Shown: in pieces, positions 1 through 7,884 of the stretch
Position numbering within the stretch: position 1 is the stretch's first letter
Layout of the letters: every line of letters begins with the position of its first letter
NCBI GenBank assembly: GCA_002238415.1
Contig: MPMI01000021.1
Coordinates: 1-64,000, forward strand
DNA length: 64,000 nt
Direction: 5' to 3'
Source: Desulfurellaceae bacterium bin18
GTDB lineage: Bacteria; Desulfobacterota; Binatia; Bin18
Translations under genes and position numbers: made by a program
Notes under the pieces: model-generated
What the model saw: the letters and a program-made list of their open reading frames with translations, nothing else
Databases searched by the model: none
Told to the model about the DNA's origin: nothing

Positions 1-101
1 CGCCACCCGATCGGCTACCACGCGCTCCCGGAGATCCATCGAATACGCTTGCATATGCCCCCCTGGCCCCTCGTAGCCTACCACGCCCCCCTCCCTATAC
101 G

Positions 102-1364
102 CTACACGACAGTGTAAAACGCTCTAGCTCGCCCTGCTCCTCCCTCACGGACTGGGCCCCAGCGGGAATCGGAGCTCACGCTCCACTCCTCCTCTGGAAC
201 AGTGGCGGGGTCAACGTTGTACAACATCCTCCATTTATCATGGGTGGGGTCCTTGATTCGCGCATCGTCCCATGACAGCCAAATCCCCCAGGGGCGTATC
301 AGCCTAACCTGCAACCCGCGGATTTCGACGTCCGTCTCACGCTCGCCGCCCTTCAGGCGCGTGGTGTCGCACTGCGTGTGGCTGGTGGGATCGTCTTGGG
401 TGGTACAGCCCCAGGGAACGAACGCCTGCTGAGCCTTTTCGTACTTCACGACAAGGTCCATATCGGCGAGGGGGTCCAGTTTCAATCGAAACGCCCCAAG
501 GTCGTCTGGTGAAACTTCCTCCCCGAGAGTTGTCACGGTGACCGGCACATTGGCAAACTCCACTCCATCAGCTAGCGCTCGCACGGTATGGGCGCCGTCG
601 CCGAGCAGGTTCCAGTTGAACAGCAGCCCAAAGCCGTTGTTTGCATCTCCACATACGCTCTCGGTATCCATCCGGCTGGTACCGTAGGCGGCCTCAACAG
701 GAGGCAGGTTGTTAAACTGGATCTCAATCCGACTGGCCGCACATACCCAGCCGGAGATGGAGCCGATCCCACTCTGGAAGGAACCAGGGGTGGGATTTTC
801 CAAGACCCGCGGCGGGGCGCCGCTCGTACCACCAGTCTGGCCGGGACTGCCATCGGTAATAACGAGTTTCTGCTGCGATTGCTGCCAGCGCAGGACCACA
901 CCAGTTTCGACTGCGGGGATTTCGGATAATCGAAACGCCCCGAGGTCGTCCGTTAAAAACTCCTCTCCGAAGGTCGTCACGATGACCTGCACGTTGGCAA
1001 ACTCCACTCCATCAGCCAACGCCTGCACTGTGTGGGTGCCATCACCGAGCAGGTTCCAGTTGAACTGGAGGCCGAAGCCATTATTCGCATCGCCACATAC
1101 GCCTTGAGTGTCTCTACGGTCCGTGCCATAGGCGGCCTCCACAGGCGGCCCATCATCAAACGCTATCTCAATGCGGGTGGCATCACATGCCCAGCCGGAG
1201 ATGGATCCAATCCCACTCTGGAAGGAATTGGGCGCGGGGTTTTCCAGCGTCGCTTGGCCCAAGACGGGTGAGGCAGTGAAGGCCGACAGGATAAACACAA
1301 CAACGGTAATGACTTTCGCGATTGATATTCCCTTAATTTTTCTGCGAATGCTCAACAATTCCAT
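102..1364 (-). CDS. Exported protein with two copies of an SGW-C repeat domain
   Basis: About 420 aa. The ATG at 1364 is preceded by a good GGGGAGG site. A Sec signal peptide fills the first ~37 residues and ends near PVLGQA. Two homologous ~130-residue repeats follow, at roughly 40-172 and 188-320. Each runs ENPxPxSFQSGIGSISGW, C, an IEIxF strand, AAYGTxRxDT, VCGDxNNGFG, FNWNLLGDG and ADGVEFA, with two conserved cysteines that may form a disulfide. The last ~100 residues are unrelated. I know no formal family name and no function. The same domain occurs once in the protein at 31112-32161. Repeated Ig-like strands in an exported protein suggest an envelope or extracellular binding role, which is inference. 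Confidence 0.75.
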   Translation of the reverse strand: MELLSIRRKIKGISIAKVITVVVFILSAFTASPVLGQATLENPAPNSFQSGIGSISGWACDATRIEIAFDDGPPVEAAYGTDRRDTQGVCGDANNGFGLQFNWNLLGDGTHTVQALADGVEFANVQVIVTTFGEEFLTDDLGAFRLSEIPAVETGVVLRWQQSQQKLVITDGSPGQTGGTSGAPPRVLENPTPGSFQSGIGSISGWVCAASRIEIQFNNLPPVEAAYGTSRMDTESVCGDANNGFGLLFNWNLLGDGAHTVRALADGVEFANVPVTVTTLGEEVSPDDLGAFRLKLDPLADMDLVVKYEKAQQAFVPWGCTTQDDPTSHTQCDTTRLKGGERETDVEIRGLQVRLIRPWGIWLSWDDARIKDPTHDKWRMLYNVDPATVPEEEWSVSSDSRWGPVREGGAGRARAFYTVV

Positions 1365-1516
1365 AGTTTTCCTCCCCTGCTCTGTTTGCAGTGGTGCAGT
1401 GCGCCGCTTTAATCGGATGGTTAGCACACCACGCCCCCCGATCTCCCCCCCCAATTTTAGTAGTTTTTCGGGAATACACTAAATTTTTTGGAGGGGTGTG
1501 GGAAGGGGAGATGGCG

Positions 1517-2662
1517 TCAATCACGCGGCGGGGGGAGGCCGGCGGTCATCAGCACCAGCCGCACGAGGTCGGCCTGACGGGAGAGGCCGAGCTTGGCGTG
1601 CATCTGCTTGATATGCCAGCGCACCGCCGTTTGGGTCCGGGACGTGGACACGGCAATATCGCGGACAGTGTGGCCGGCGGCTAAGGCCGCTGCCACCTGG
1701 CTTTCGGCGCGGGTGAGACCGAGCGCCGTGGCAAGGGAGGCGGGGTCAATCCGCGGGCGCTCTACGGGATCGACAAGCAGGACAAGGGCGGCCACGCGCT
1801 GCGCCCCGAAGTCGGCCCGGTGAGGGACTGGACTGATATGCAGGGTGAGCGGGAGTCTGCCAGAGGGCCGCTGGACCAACATAGAGCCGCCGGAGACGGT
1901 CTGCCCCCAACGGGGCAGGGCACGCGCTATGAGCCGTTGGAGCGGGGCGTTGTCGGTCGGGAACCGGGCGAGGAGGCTGCCGTCTCGGTCTACCACGCCG
2001 TCGCCGCGCCGGAGAATGCGCAGGGCGCGAGTATTGGTCTCGACAATGGTGCCGTGGCGGTCGAGGGAGAGCACGCCGATGAGGGCGTTATCGAGCAATT
2101 GTGTTAGCGAGGTGTGGAGCGCTTCGGCGCGGGCTAACGCCTGCCGGACCCGGACGAACTGGCGAATGTGGGGGAGGAGGTGTGTGGTGAGCGTGAGAGG
2201 ATCGGAGCCCCAGCCGTTGGGGTCAAGAGGGTCGGTAAAGCCCCAGACGATGTGTAAGCCATCCGGGCCGTCCATGCGCATGATCAGACCGTTACGGGCC
2301 TTGCTCCGCCGTAATAAGTCGTTATACGTCGGGGATATTTTCAGTGTTTGGTCGGGGTAGACTTCGGGGACGTGAACTACGCGACTATCAGGCAGGTTCA
2401 GTAGATTGGGGATGCGTTCGTCGTGAGAGAAGAAGTTTTGGGCATAGTCTCGCCCGAGTTCGTTAAATTCGCCGTGAGAATACATATCTCCGAAGACGAA
2501 CTCAGCGTCGGCCCGAGAATGCCCGCCGAAGATCACCAGATGACTACCCTCCATGCCGACCGTCTCATCAATCAGAGCCGAAGCGCTGGGCCACAGGGTG
2601 TCGTCCAATGCGGCTTCGTGCAGCGCAGAGACGATGCGATCAAAGTTGTCCTGTTGGCTCAT
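1517..2662 (-). CDS. LuxR-family transcriptional regulator
   Basis: 381 aa. The C-terminal ~65 residues form a LuxR/GerE helix-turn-helix: LTRAESQVAAALAAGHTVRDI, then TSRTQTAVRWHIKQMHAKLG. The middle contains a PAS-like sensor segment (LIGVLSLDRHGTIVETN). The N-terminal third looks like the variable ligand or partner region of this class. The ATG at 2662 lacks an obvious Shine-Dalgarno site. The gene lies 28 bp downstream of an amidohydrolase gene on the same strand, so the two are probably co-transcribed and the regulator may control that enzyme or the divergent LLM oxidoreductase. The ligand is unknown. Confidence 0.85.
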   Translation of the reverse strand: MSQQDNFDRIVSALHEAALDDTLWPSASALIDETVGMEGSHLVIFGGHSRADAEFVFGDMYSHGEFNELGRDYAQNFFSHDERIPNLLNLPDSRVVHVPEVYPDQTLKISPTYNDLLRRSKARNGLIMRMDGPDGLHIVWGFTDPLDPNGWGSDPLTLTTHLLPHIRQFVRVRQALARAEALHTSLTQLLDNALIGVLSLDRHGTIVETNTRALRILRRGDGVVDRDGSLLARFPTDNAPLQRLIARALPRWGQTVSGGSMLVQRPSGRLPLTLHISPVPHRADFGAQRVAALVLLVDPVERPRIDPASLATALGLTRAESQVAAALAAGHTVRDIAVSTSRTQTAVRWHIKQMHAKLGLSRQADLVRLVLMTAGLPPPRD

Positions 2663-2690
2663 GACGGTGGAGTATAAAGGGCGGCACCGC

Positions 2691-3893
2691 TCAGTCGAGC
2701 CGATAGGCGCGGGCGACGTTTTCTCCCAGGATGCCGCGACGGGTGGTCTCGCTCATCGGCGCGACCATGGTCTGCAATTCTTCGAGGTAGTTCGCCGGGT
2801 GGTCCGGGTGGGGGTAGTCGCTCGCCCAAAAGAACTTGTCCGTACCGACCAGATCGGTCAGGGAGGCGATCGTGCGCTCTTCGGGGTCCGCGGAAATATA
2901 ACACTGCCGCTTAAAGTAGTACGACGGCTTTTCCTTGAGACGCACCGTCGCGCTAAGCGTCGTACCCTCGAAGATGGCGTCCGCCCGGTCGAGAAAATAG
3001 CCGATCCAGCCGGCCTGCGATTCCAGGACGACGACCCGCAAACGCGGGAAGCGTTCAAACACGCCGCATTGAAACAGGGTGCCAAAGGCGTGCTGCACGC
3101 CCTGGCCGGCGAACAGGTCCACATACCACATGGCCCAGCCGAATTTGTCGTAGCGCTGGTGGATACCCCATTCGGGCGGCTCAAACGTGGGATGAATGGC
3201 AAACGGGATGTCGCAGTCCTGAGCCGCGGCAAAGACAATATCGTGGCGGGGGTCGCCGTGGGGAATGCGTGAAATCGTAAACGGGCTGACGAACACCCCT
3301 TTACAGCCGTCGCTGACGGCGCGTTCGATTTCGCGGGCGGCTTCCTGGGGGTCACCGAGCGACACGTGGGCAATGGGCACCAGCCGGCCGCCCGAGTCCC
3401 GGCAGAAGTCGGCAATCCAGCGATTATACGCCCGACAATACGCCGCGGACAGTTCGGGGTCGAGCAGTTCAGCCTCCCACAGCAGCCCGAGGGTTGGGTA
3501 GAGGATGGCCTTGTCCATACGCTCGCGGTTGAGCAGTTCCACCCGCTCTTTCATATCCATGGTGCCGAACGCCGCGCCCTTGACATAGGTCAGTTCCGGC
3601 CCCGGTCGGATCGCCCGCACCTCTTCGGGCCGTATCTCGCCCCGCATGGCCCGTTGGCGCAGTTGAGTGGCCTCGTCCACCTGTTTGCCCATGCCGCCCA
3701 AGGTACCCAGCGTGCCCGGCCGGGTGAGCTTGGCCCGCCGGGTGTCAATCTCCAGGTATTCGTAGCCGTCGTCCGGGTCCACGCGGAGACGCAGCGCCCG
3801 GTCACGATAGGCAGGATCAAGATAGCTTTCCCACAGATCGGGCGGTTCAAGGATATGTCCGTCACAGTCAATGAGTAAGGAGTCGGTTGTCAT
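2691..3893 (-). CDS. Amidohydrolase-2 family metal-dependent hydrolase
   Basis: About 400 aa; the ATG at 3893 is preceded by AGGGAG. It belongs to the amidohydrolase-2 (PF04909, ACMSD-like) TIM-barrel hydrolases and decarboxylases. Visible landmarks are the N-terminal strand DCDGHILEP, a central HPTFEPP histidine, ESQAGWIGYFLDR, and the C-terminal metal-site segment WASDYPHPDHP. In this family the histidines and the late Asp bind a divalent metal. The substrate cannot be read from sequence; relatives act on aromatic or cyclic carboxylates. The gene is divergent from an LLM oxidoreductase across a 186-bp gap and is followed by a LuxR regulator. Paralogues occur at 53077-54366 and 54363-55805. 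Confidence 0.88.
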   Translation of the reverse strand: MTTDSLLIDCDGHILEPPDLWESYLDPAYRDRALRLRVDPDDGYEYLEIDTRRAKLTRPGTLGTLGGMGKQVDEATQLRQRAMRGEIRPEEVRAIRPGPELTYVKGAAFGTMDMKERVELLNRERMDKAILYPTLGLLWEAELLDPELSAAYCRAYNRWIADFCRDSGGRLVPIAHVSLGDPQEAAREIERAVSDGCKGVFVSPFTISRIPHGDPRHDIVFAAAQDCDIPFAIHPTFEPPEWGIHQRYDKFGWAMWYVDLFAGQGVQHAFGTLFQCGVFERFPRLRVVVLESQAGWIGYFLDRADAIFEGTTLSATVRLKEKPSYYFKRQCYISADPEERTIASLTDLVGTDKFFWASDYPHPDHPANYLEELQTMVAPMSETTRRGILGENVARAYRLD

Positions 3894-4079
3894 ATATCTC
3901 CCTTGTGTGGTATTCGACCCGACGCTGTACCAGAAAGTCGGAGAATTTTCAAAGGCGCAGACGTAGGGGCGACGCATGCGTCTACATTATTTGACCGTTT
4001 GTGTAATCGGCTCGGCTCTTCTACAATAGGCGCTTCATCGGACTCGGAGAAAAACTCAGGAGAGAGAAAAGGAGGAACC
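3894..4079. promoter_or_regulatory. Divergent promoter region with a 12-bp palindrome
   Basis: This 186-bp gap separates the divergent amidohydrolase and LLM genes. It holds the perfect palindrome GACGCATGCGTC at 3971-3982, a plausible operator. A TACAAT box at 4022-4027 lies 17 bp after TTGTGT (3999-4004) and could be a sigma-70 promoter for the plus-strand gene. The LuxR regulator encoded nearby is a candidate binder; that link is inference. Confidence 0.35.
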
Positions 4080-5201
4080 ATGAAAGTCGGTACAATCATG
4101 CAGTTGACCAGTTTTGACGGCAAGCCGGACCTACAAACCTATCAGGAAGAGCTGTCGCTGGCGGATAAGGCGGAAGACTACGGCTTTGACTCGCTGTGGA
4201 GTCTGGACCACCATTTCACCGGCTATGTGATGTCGCCGGACCCATGTCAGTTGTTGTCCTATATGGCCGGTCGCACCAAAAAGATTCAGCTCGGCACCGC
4301 GGTCATCGTGCTGCCCTGGCACGATCCGGTCGAAATCGCCGAGAAAATCGCCCTGCTCGACCTGGTGTCCGGCGGACGCACGATCTTCGGCTTCGGGCGC
4401 GGCGCAGCCACGGTCGAATACGCCGGCTTCCGGATTCCCATGGACGAGTCGCGCGAGCGTTTTGTCGAATGCGCCGACATCATCCGTCTGGGTCTGACCC
4501 AGGACAGCTTTTCGTACGAGGGCAAGTATTATCAGATTCCGGATATTCAGGTCCGCCCGCGTCCCCTCTCCAATCCCGAGACCCGCTTCTATGCCTCGTC
4601 GGTCAGCCCGGAGTCGGCTGATATCATGGCCAAGATGGGCTTTGGGGTGTTGATCATTGCCCAGCGCAGTTGGGAAGATACGGCCACGGACTATCAGCGC
4701 TACTGCGAGACCGCCCTGGCCAACAACATTACGCCTCGTCCGCCCATTGGCTTATTCAACGTCCTGGTTTCTGACGATGCCAAAGAAGCCGAAGACCTGG
4801 CCCAGCATTATATGGGCACGCTGTTTGACTCCATTGAAAACCACTACGGCTTTTCCTCGGGCAAGCTGAAAAGCGTCAAGGGCTATGAGTTCTACGGCAA
4901 ACTGGCCAAAACCTATGCCAAGCTCAACGCGGACGATCAGGCCAAGGTCAAGGCGATCGAGTTCTTCCGCAGCCTGCACGCGGCCGGCACGCCGGATCAG
5001 GTGCTCGAAAAAATCCGCTATATCCACGAGACGGTCGCGCTCGACCATATGGTCGGCACGTTTGCTTTCGGCGGCCTGCCGGCGCCGAAACTGAATCGCA
5101 GCTTCCAGCTCTTTGCCGAGAAAGTCCTGCCCGTGCTTCAGACCGACCCGGCCTTCCAACTGCCCAAGGAGCAGGCTGAGCTGGTCGCGGCAAGCGCCTA
5201 G
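4080..5201 (+). CDS. LLM-class flavin-dependent oxidoreductase
   Basis: 373 aa. The ATG at 4080 follows a strong GGAGGAACC site, although the reading frame stays open upstream. It is a bacterial luciferase-like (PF00296) TIM-barrel monooxygenase: AEDYGFDSLWSLDHHF near residue 35, TKKIQLGTAVIVLPWHDPV near 70, and DLVSGGRTIFGFGRG near 105. Family members use reduced FMN or F420 to oxidise a small organic substrate, which is not identifiable here. It is probably linked functionally to the divergent amidohydrolase. A second LLM gene lies at 48014-48937. Confidence 0.9.
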   Translation: MKVGTIMQLTSFDGKPDLQTYQEELSLADKAEDYGFDSLWSLDHHFTGYVMSPDPCQLLSYMAGRTKKIQLGTAVIVLPWHDPVEIAEKIALLDLVSGGRTIFGFGRGAATVEYAGFRIPMDESRERFVECADIIRLGLTQDSFSYEGKYYQIPDIQVRPRPLSNPETRFYASSVSPESADIMAKMGFGVLIIAQRSWEDTATDYQRYCETALANNITPRPPIGLFNVLVSDDAKEAEDLAQHYMGTLFDSIENHYGFSSGKLKSVKGYEFYGKLAKTYAKLNADDQAKVKAIEFFRSLHAAGTPDQVLEKIRYIHETVALDHMVGTFAFGGLPAPKLNRSFQLFAEKVLPVLQTDPAFQLPKEQAELVAASA

Positions 5202-5209
5202 ATTTTCAC

Positions 5210-5235
5210 AGGGGCAGACCCGACGGTCTGCCCCT
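5210..5235. terminator. Hairpin between convergent LLM and mazF genes
   Basis: A perfect 11-bp stem, AGGGGCAGACC / GGTCTGCCCCT, with a 4-base loop lies 9 bp after the LLM stop codon. No clear T-run follows, so it may be a bidirectional or Rho-assisted terminator. Confidence 0.55.
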
Positions 5236-5270
5236 CTCCCCTCTCCAGTCTCATCTGCTCTAATTCTACG

Positions 5271-5594
5271 CTACGGTGCGAACATTTCGTCCAGGACGGT
5301 CAGGACTTCTCGTGCGGCCCTGTCGCTGATTTTCCCCAGACGGCGGACTAGGCGCGTTTTGTCAACCGTGCGTATCTGATCCAGGACGACCTGACCGTTT
5401 TTTCTCTGAAAACGGAGGGGAATCCGGGTCGGATAAGAACGCCCTTTTGTTGTCATCGGAGCGACAATAACCGTGCCGATATGTTGATTCATTTCATCAG
5501 GCGATATGACGACACATGGGCGCGTTTTCTGCATCTCATGCCCTTGTGCAGGATCGAGCCGCACCAGATAAACCTCGAAGCGGACAGCTACCAT
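5271..5594 (-). CDS. mazF: MazF/PemK-type endoribonuclease toxin
   Basis: 107 aa from the ATG at 5594, which overlaps the antitoxin stop (ATGGTAG), the usual translational coupling in mazEF. Family signs are RFEVYLVRLDPAQGHEMQKTRPCVV, shown here as the RPCVV strand after an EMQKT segment, then VIVAPMTTKGRSYPTRI and GQVVLDQIRTVDKTRL. MazF toxins cut mRNA at short sequences when the labile antitoxin is lost. Length matches the family. It is paired with the AbrB-type gene immediately upstream. Confidence 0.92.
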   Translation of the reverse strand: MVAVRFEVYLVRLDPAQGHEMQKTRPCVVISPDEMNQHIGTVIVAPMTTKGRSYPTRIPLRFQRKNGQVVLDQIRTVDKTRLVRRLGKISDRAAREVLTVLDEMFAP

Positions 5595-5842
5595 TCCCAC
5601 TCCGTAGTGTCCCATTCGGTGGCTGATAGAGACTCTCCATCAAGCAGGGCATCATCTCCATGTTCACGCATGGGGCGAAAGGCATCCTCCCAGCCGCTCC
5701 GGGGCTGTCTGGCCGGACGAATGACCAAGTGGTCGTGCCGGAGCTCCAGTTCGACTTGGTCATGGAGCTGGCACTGCTTCAGGAATGCTTTGGGGATGCG
5801 GACGCCGCGCGAATTCCCAATTTTAACGAGGGCAGTTTTCAT
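5588..5842 (-). CDS. mazE: MazE-type AbrB-fold antitoxin
   Basis: 84 aa from an ATG at 5842 preceded by GGAGG. The start MKTALVKIGNSRGVRIPKA is the classic SpoVT/AbrB swapped-hairpin DNA-binding fold of MazE. The acidic C-terminal half (REHGDDALLDGES, ending in a Trp/Glu-rich tail) is the expected toxin-wrapping segment. An 8-bp palindrome TGTATACA at 5867-5874, just upstream, is a candidate autoregulatory operator. Confidence 0.9.
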   Translation of the reverse strand: MKTALVKIGNSRGVRIPKAFLKQCQLHDQVELELRHDHLVIRPARQPRSGWEDAFRPMREHGDDALLDGESLSATEWDTTEWEW

Positions 5843-5969
5843 CAGCAAGCCTCCGTTTTGGTCGAGTGTATACAATGTAAGTACGAGAGCGGATAGGCCC
5901 TGTCAACGTATTCTCTCACCGCCCTGGCCTGGAGGGAGGGAGCGGGCCTATGAGGATTGAAACAAACCG

Positions 5970-6785
5970 TCACAGGGGCCGGAAGTTCATCTCCAGCAGA
6001 GCTTCGAGGTGGGCTGGGTGACAGGCGATAATGGGTGCTTCCGATGCCTCCGGTTGGTCTCTCGTCTTCCGCACCATTTCGGTTGGCGTCACCGGCTCGC
6101 CGGAGAGGCGATACAGCCCTCCGCCGGCCTGCCATAACACCATCGCCGCCGCTGCAATATCGTAAAAGTGGAAACGGGTGAGAAAGCTGGCCTGGAGGGT
6201 GCCGGTGGCGACCAGAATGACCTCGTAGCCGGAAACGCCGAAGCTCCGAAGCTTGCCGGGATAGCGACGGAGGTCCCAATGCTGGGCGTCCGATGAGATT
6301 CCGAGATAGTCGGATTTTCTGATACCTGACTGTACGGACGGGATGCTGAGCGGGGCGGCATTCCACTCGGCGCTCTTACCGTGAGCACTCAGAAAAACAT
6401 GCTTGGCCGCCGGCATACTGAAAATGCCGGCGAGCGGTTCCCACAGGTCGGTCTTCGCTTGTTGCTTGAACACCGCCAGGGAAATGCCCCACACGGGAAT
6501 GCGGCTGCGGAAGGCCGCCGTGCCGTCAATCGGATCGAGTATGGCAATATACGAAGCCCGGCGGTCTCCGGACCAGCCCTGCTCTTCCCCGAAAATACCT
6601 ACGTCCCCGTGAAAAAGTGCCATCAGCTCGCGGCGCAGAAAGCGCTCAATTGCGCCGTCCGCAGGTGTGACCCACGAGCCGTCGGGTTTAAGCGTACTCG
6701 GGCTGTGGCCATACTGGTCCATGGCCATCCGATCCGCAGCACGTACGAGCTGCCTGATCCGATCACCTGTCTGCGCTTCGCTCAT
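5970..6785 (-). CDS. Inositol-monophosphatase-family phosphatase (CysQ-like)
   Basis: 271 aa. The two-metal site of the IMPase/CysQ/FBPase superfamily is visible: GEEQG near residue 67, DPIDGTAAF near 83, and FYDIAAA near 208 in place of the common WDxAA motif. Likely substrates are 3'(2'),5'-bisphosphonucleotides, inositol phosphates or a histidinol-phosphate-like compound; sequence alone does not decide. It lies 21 bp downstream of yvcK on the same strand. Confidence 0.85.
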   Translation of the reverse strand: MSEAQTGDRIRQLVRAADRMAMDQYGHSPSTLKPDGSWVTPADGAIERFLRRELMALFHGDVGIFGEEQGWSGDRRASYIAILDPIDGTAAFRSRIPVWGISLAVFKQQAKTDLWEPLAGIFSMPAAKHVFLSAHGKSAEWNAAPLSIPSVQSGIRKSDYLGISSDAQHWDLRRYPGKLRSFGVSGYEVILVATGTLQASFLTRFHFYDIAAAAMVLWQAGGGLYRLSGEPVTPTEMVRKTRDQPEASEAPIIACHPAHLEALLEMNFRPL

Positions 6786-6806
6786 CTTTCACCGCGTCCG
6801 GTCGCG

Positions 6807-7781
6807 TTACCGGCGCGCGCCTGCGCCCAACTCTTCAAACAGTTCGCCCACCACGCGCGCCGTCCGGGCCGGGTCGTGCCGCACCAGCGAGTGGGCCGAC
6901 ATGACATTCCCGAATTTCACCACTTTTACCCCCAGGTCATACAGTGCCTCAGTATCGAGCCTGACCTGCGCGGCCTGCTCTTCCTGATATCTGCGCGCCA
7001 GTACGGTGGGGACCTCACCCCGGTGGACAACCACTGCATCAGGCGTCCGGCCCGCATACTCGGCCAGCTTTGCCACATGCTGAGAGGCGGAATAGCCGTC
7101 GGTTTCGCCATGACGGGTCATCAGGTTGAGAATGTAAACGACCGGTGCGCGCGCGCTTTGGAGCGCTTCCGGCATGCCGCTGACCAGGAGATTGGGAATG
7201 GTTGAGGTGTATAAATTCCCCGGCGCAAAGATAATGAAATCACTCTCCTGTAGAGCCCGGACGGCTTCGGGGTTGGCCCGCGCCGCGGGCGTCAGATACA
7301 CCCGCCGGATCGGGATGGCCGGGTCATGTTTGGGCACGTCGATATTGGCTTCTCCCTCGACCAGGGTGCCGTCCGCCAACTCCGCGCACAGATGGGCGTG
7401 ATCCCAGGTCACGGCCAAAACGCGGCCGCGTATTTTGAGTATCCGGCTGATCGCTTCGATCGCCTGTTTCTCGGATTCCAGAATTTTGGTCAGGGCGAGG
7501 AAAAAAAGATTGCCAAAGCTCCGGCCCTCCAGGGGTGCGTCCACAAATCGAAAAGAAAACAGATCGCGCAAGAGTTGGCTCTCTTCCGACAGGGCGACCA
7601 GACAGCGACGCATATCGCCGGGTGGCAGCACCCCGAATTCATCCCGGAGTCGTCCCGAGTCACCGCCCGAATCCATCATGGTCACGATGGATTGGACCCA
7701 CAGGTCGGCATCCGCGCGCAGCCCCGACAGGACGTTGAACGACCCGGTCCCACCGCCAATCACGCTTACTCTGCGTCGCAT
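6807..7781 (-). CDS. yvcK: YvcK/CofD-like gluconeogenesis factor
   Basis: 324 aa; the ATG at 7781 is preceded by AAGGAG. The N-terminus VIGGGTGSFNVLSGL and MMDSGGDSGRLRDEFG are hallmarks of the YvcK/CofD (UPF0052) Rossmann-like family. In Bacillus YvcK is needed for growth on gluconeogenic carbon sources, and the family binds UDP-sugars. FAPGNLYTSTIPNLLV lies in the conserved C-terminal part. The neighbouring phosphohexomutase and GlmU/GlmS genes fit a cell-wall precursor theme. Array A (7791-7884) separates it from the upstream mutase. Confidence 0.9.
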   Translation of the reverse strand: MRRRVSVIGGGTGSFNVLSGLRADADLWVQSIVTMMDSGGDSGRLRDEFGVLPPGDMRRCLVALSEESQLLRDLFSFRFVDAPLEGRSFGNLFFLALTKILESEKQAIEAISRILKIRGRVLAVTWDHAHLCAELADGTLVEGEANIDVPKHDPAIPIRRVYLTPAARANPEAVRALQESDFIIFAPGNLYTSTIPNLLVSGMPEALQSARAPVVYILNLMTRHGETDGYSASQHVAKLAEYAGRTPDAVVVHRGEVPTVLARRYQEEQAAQVRLDTEALYDLGVKVVKFGNVMSAHSLVRHDPARTARVVGELFEELGAGARR

Positions 7782-7790
7782 GGTCTCCTT

Positions 7791-7884
7791 CTTTGGGTCC
7801 TTTGGGTCCTTTGAGTCCTTTGGGTCTTTAGGGTCCTTTGGGTCTCATAGACTCAATAGACTCAATAGACTCAACAGACTCAAT
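7791..7884. repeat. TTGGGTC-type inverted repeat array A
   Basis: About five 9-10-bp units of the type TTTGGGTCC are followed, after a CTCAT centre, by four complementary units of the type AGACTCAAT. The whole can fold as one long hairpin. It lies between two minus-strand genes and encodes the last residues and stop codon of the upstream mutase. It shares its centre (GAGACCCAAAGGACCC) with array F at 46643-46752. Confidence 0.9.

Noticed and set aside
5843..5969. Small gene upstream of mazE
   Set aside because: No convincing start; the gap holds the TGTATACA palindrome and is better read as the mazEF promoter.
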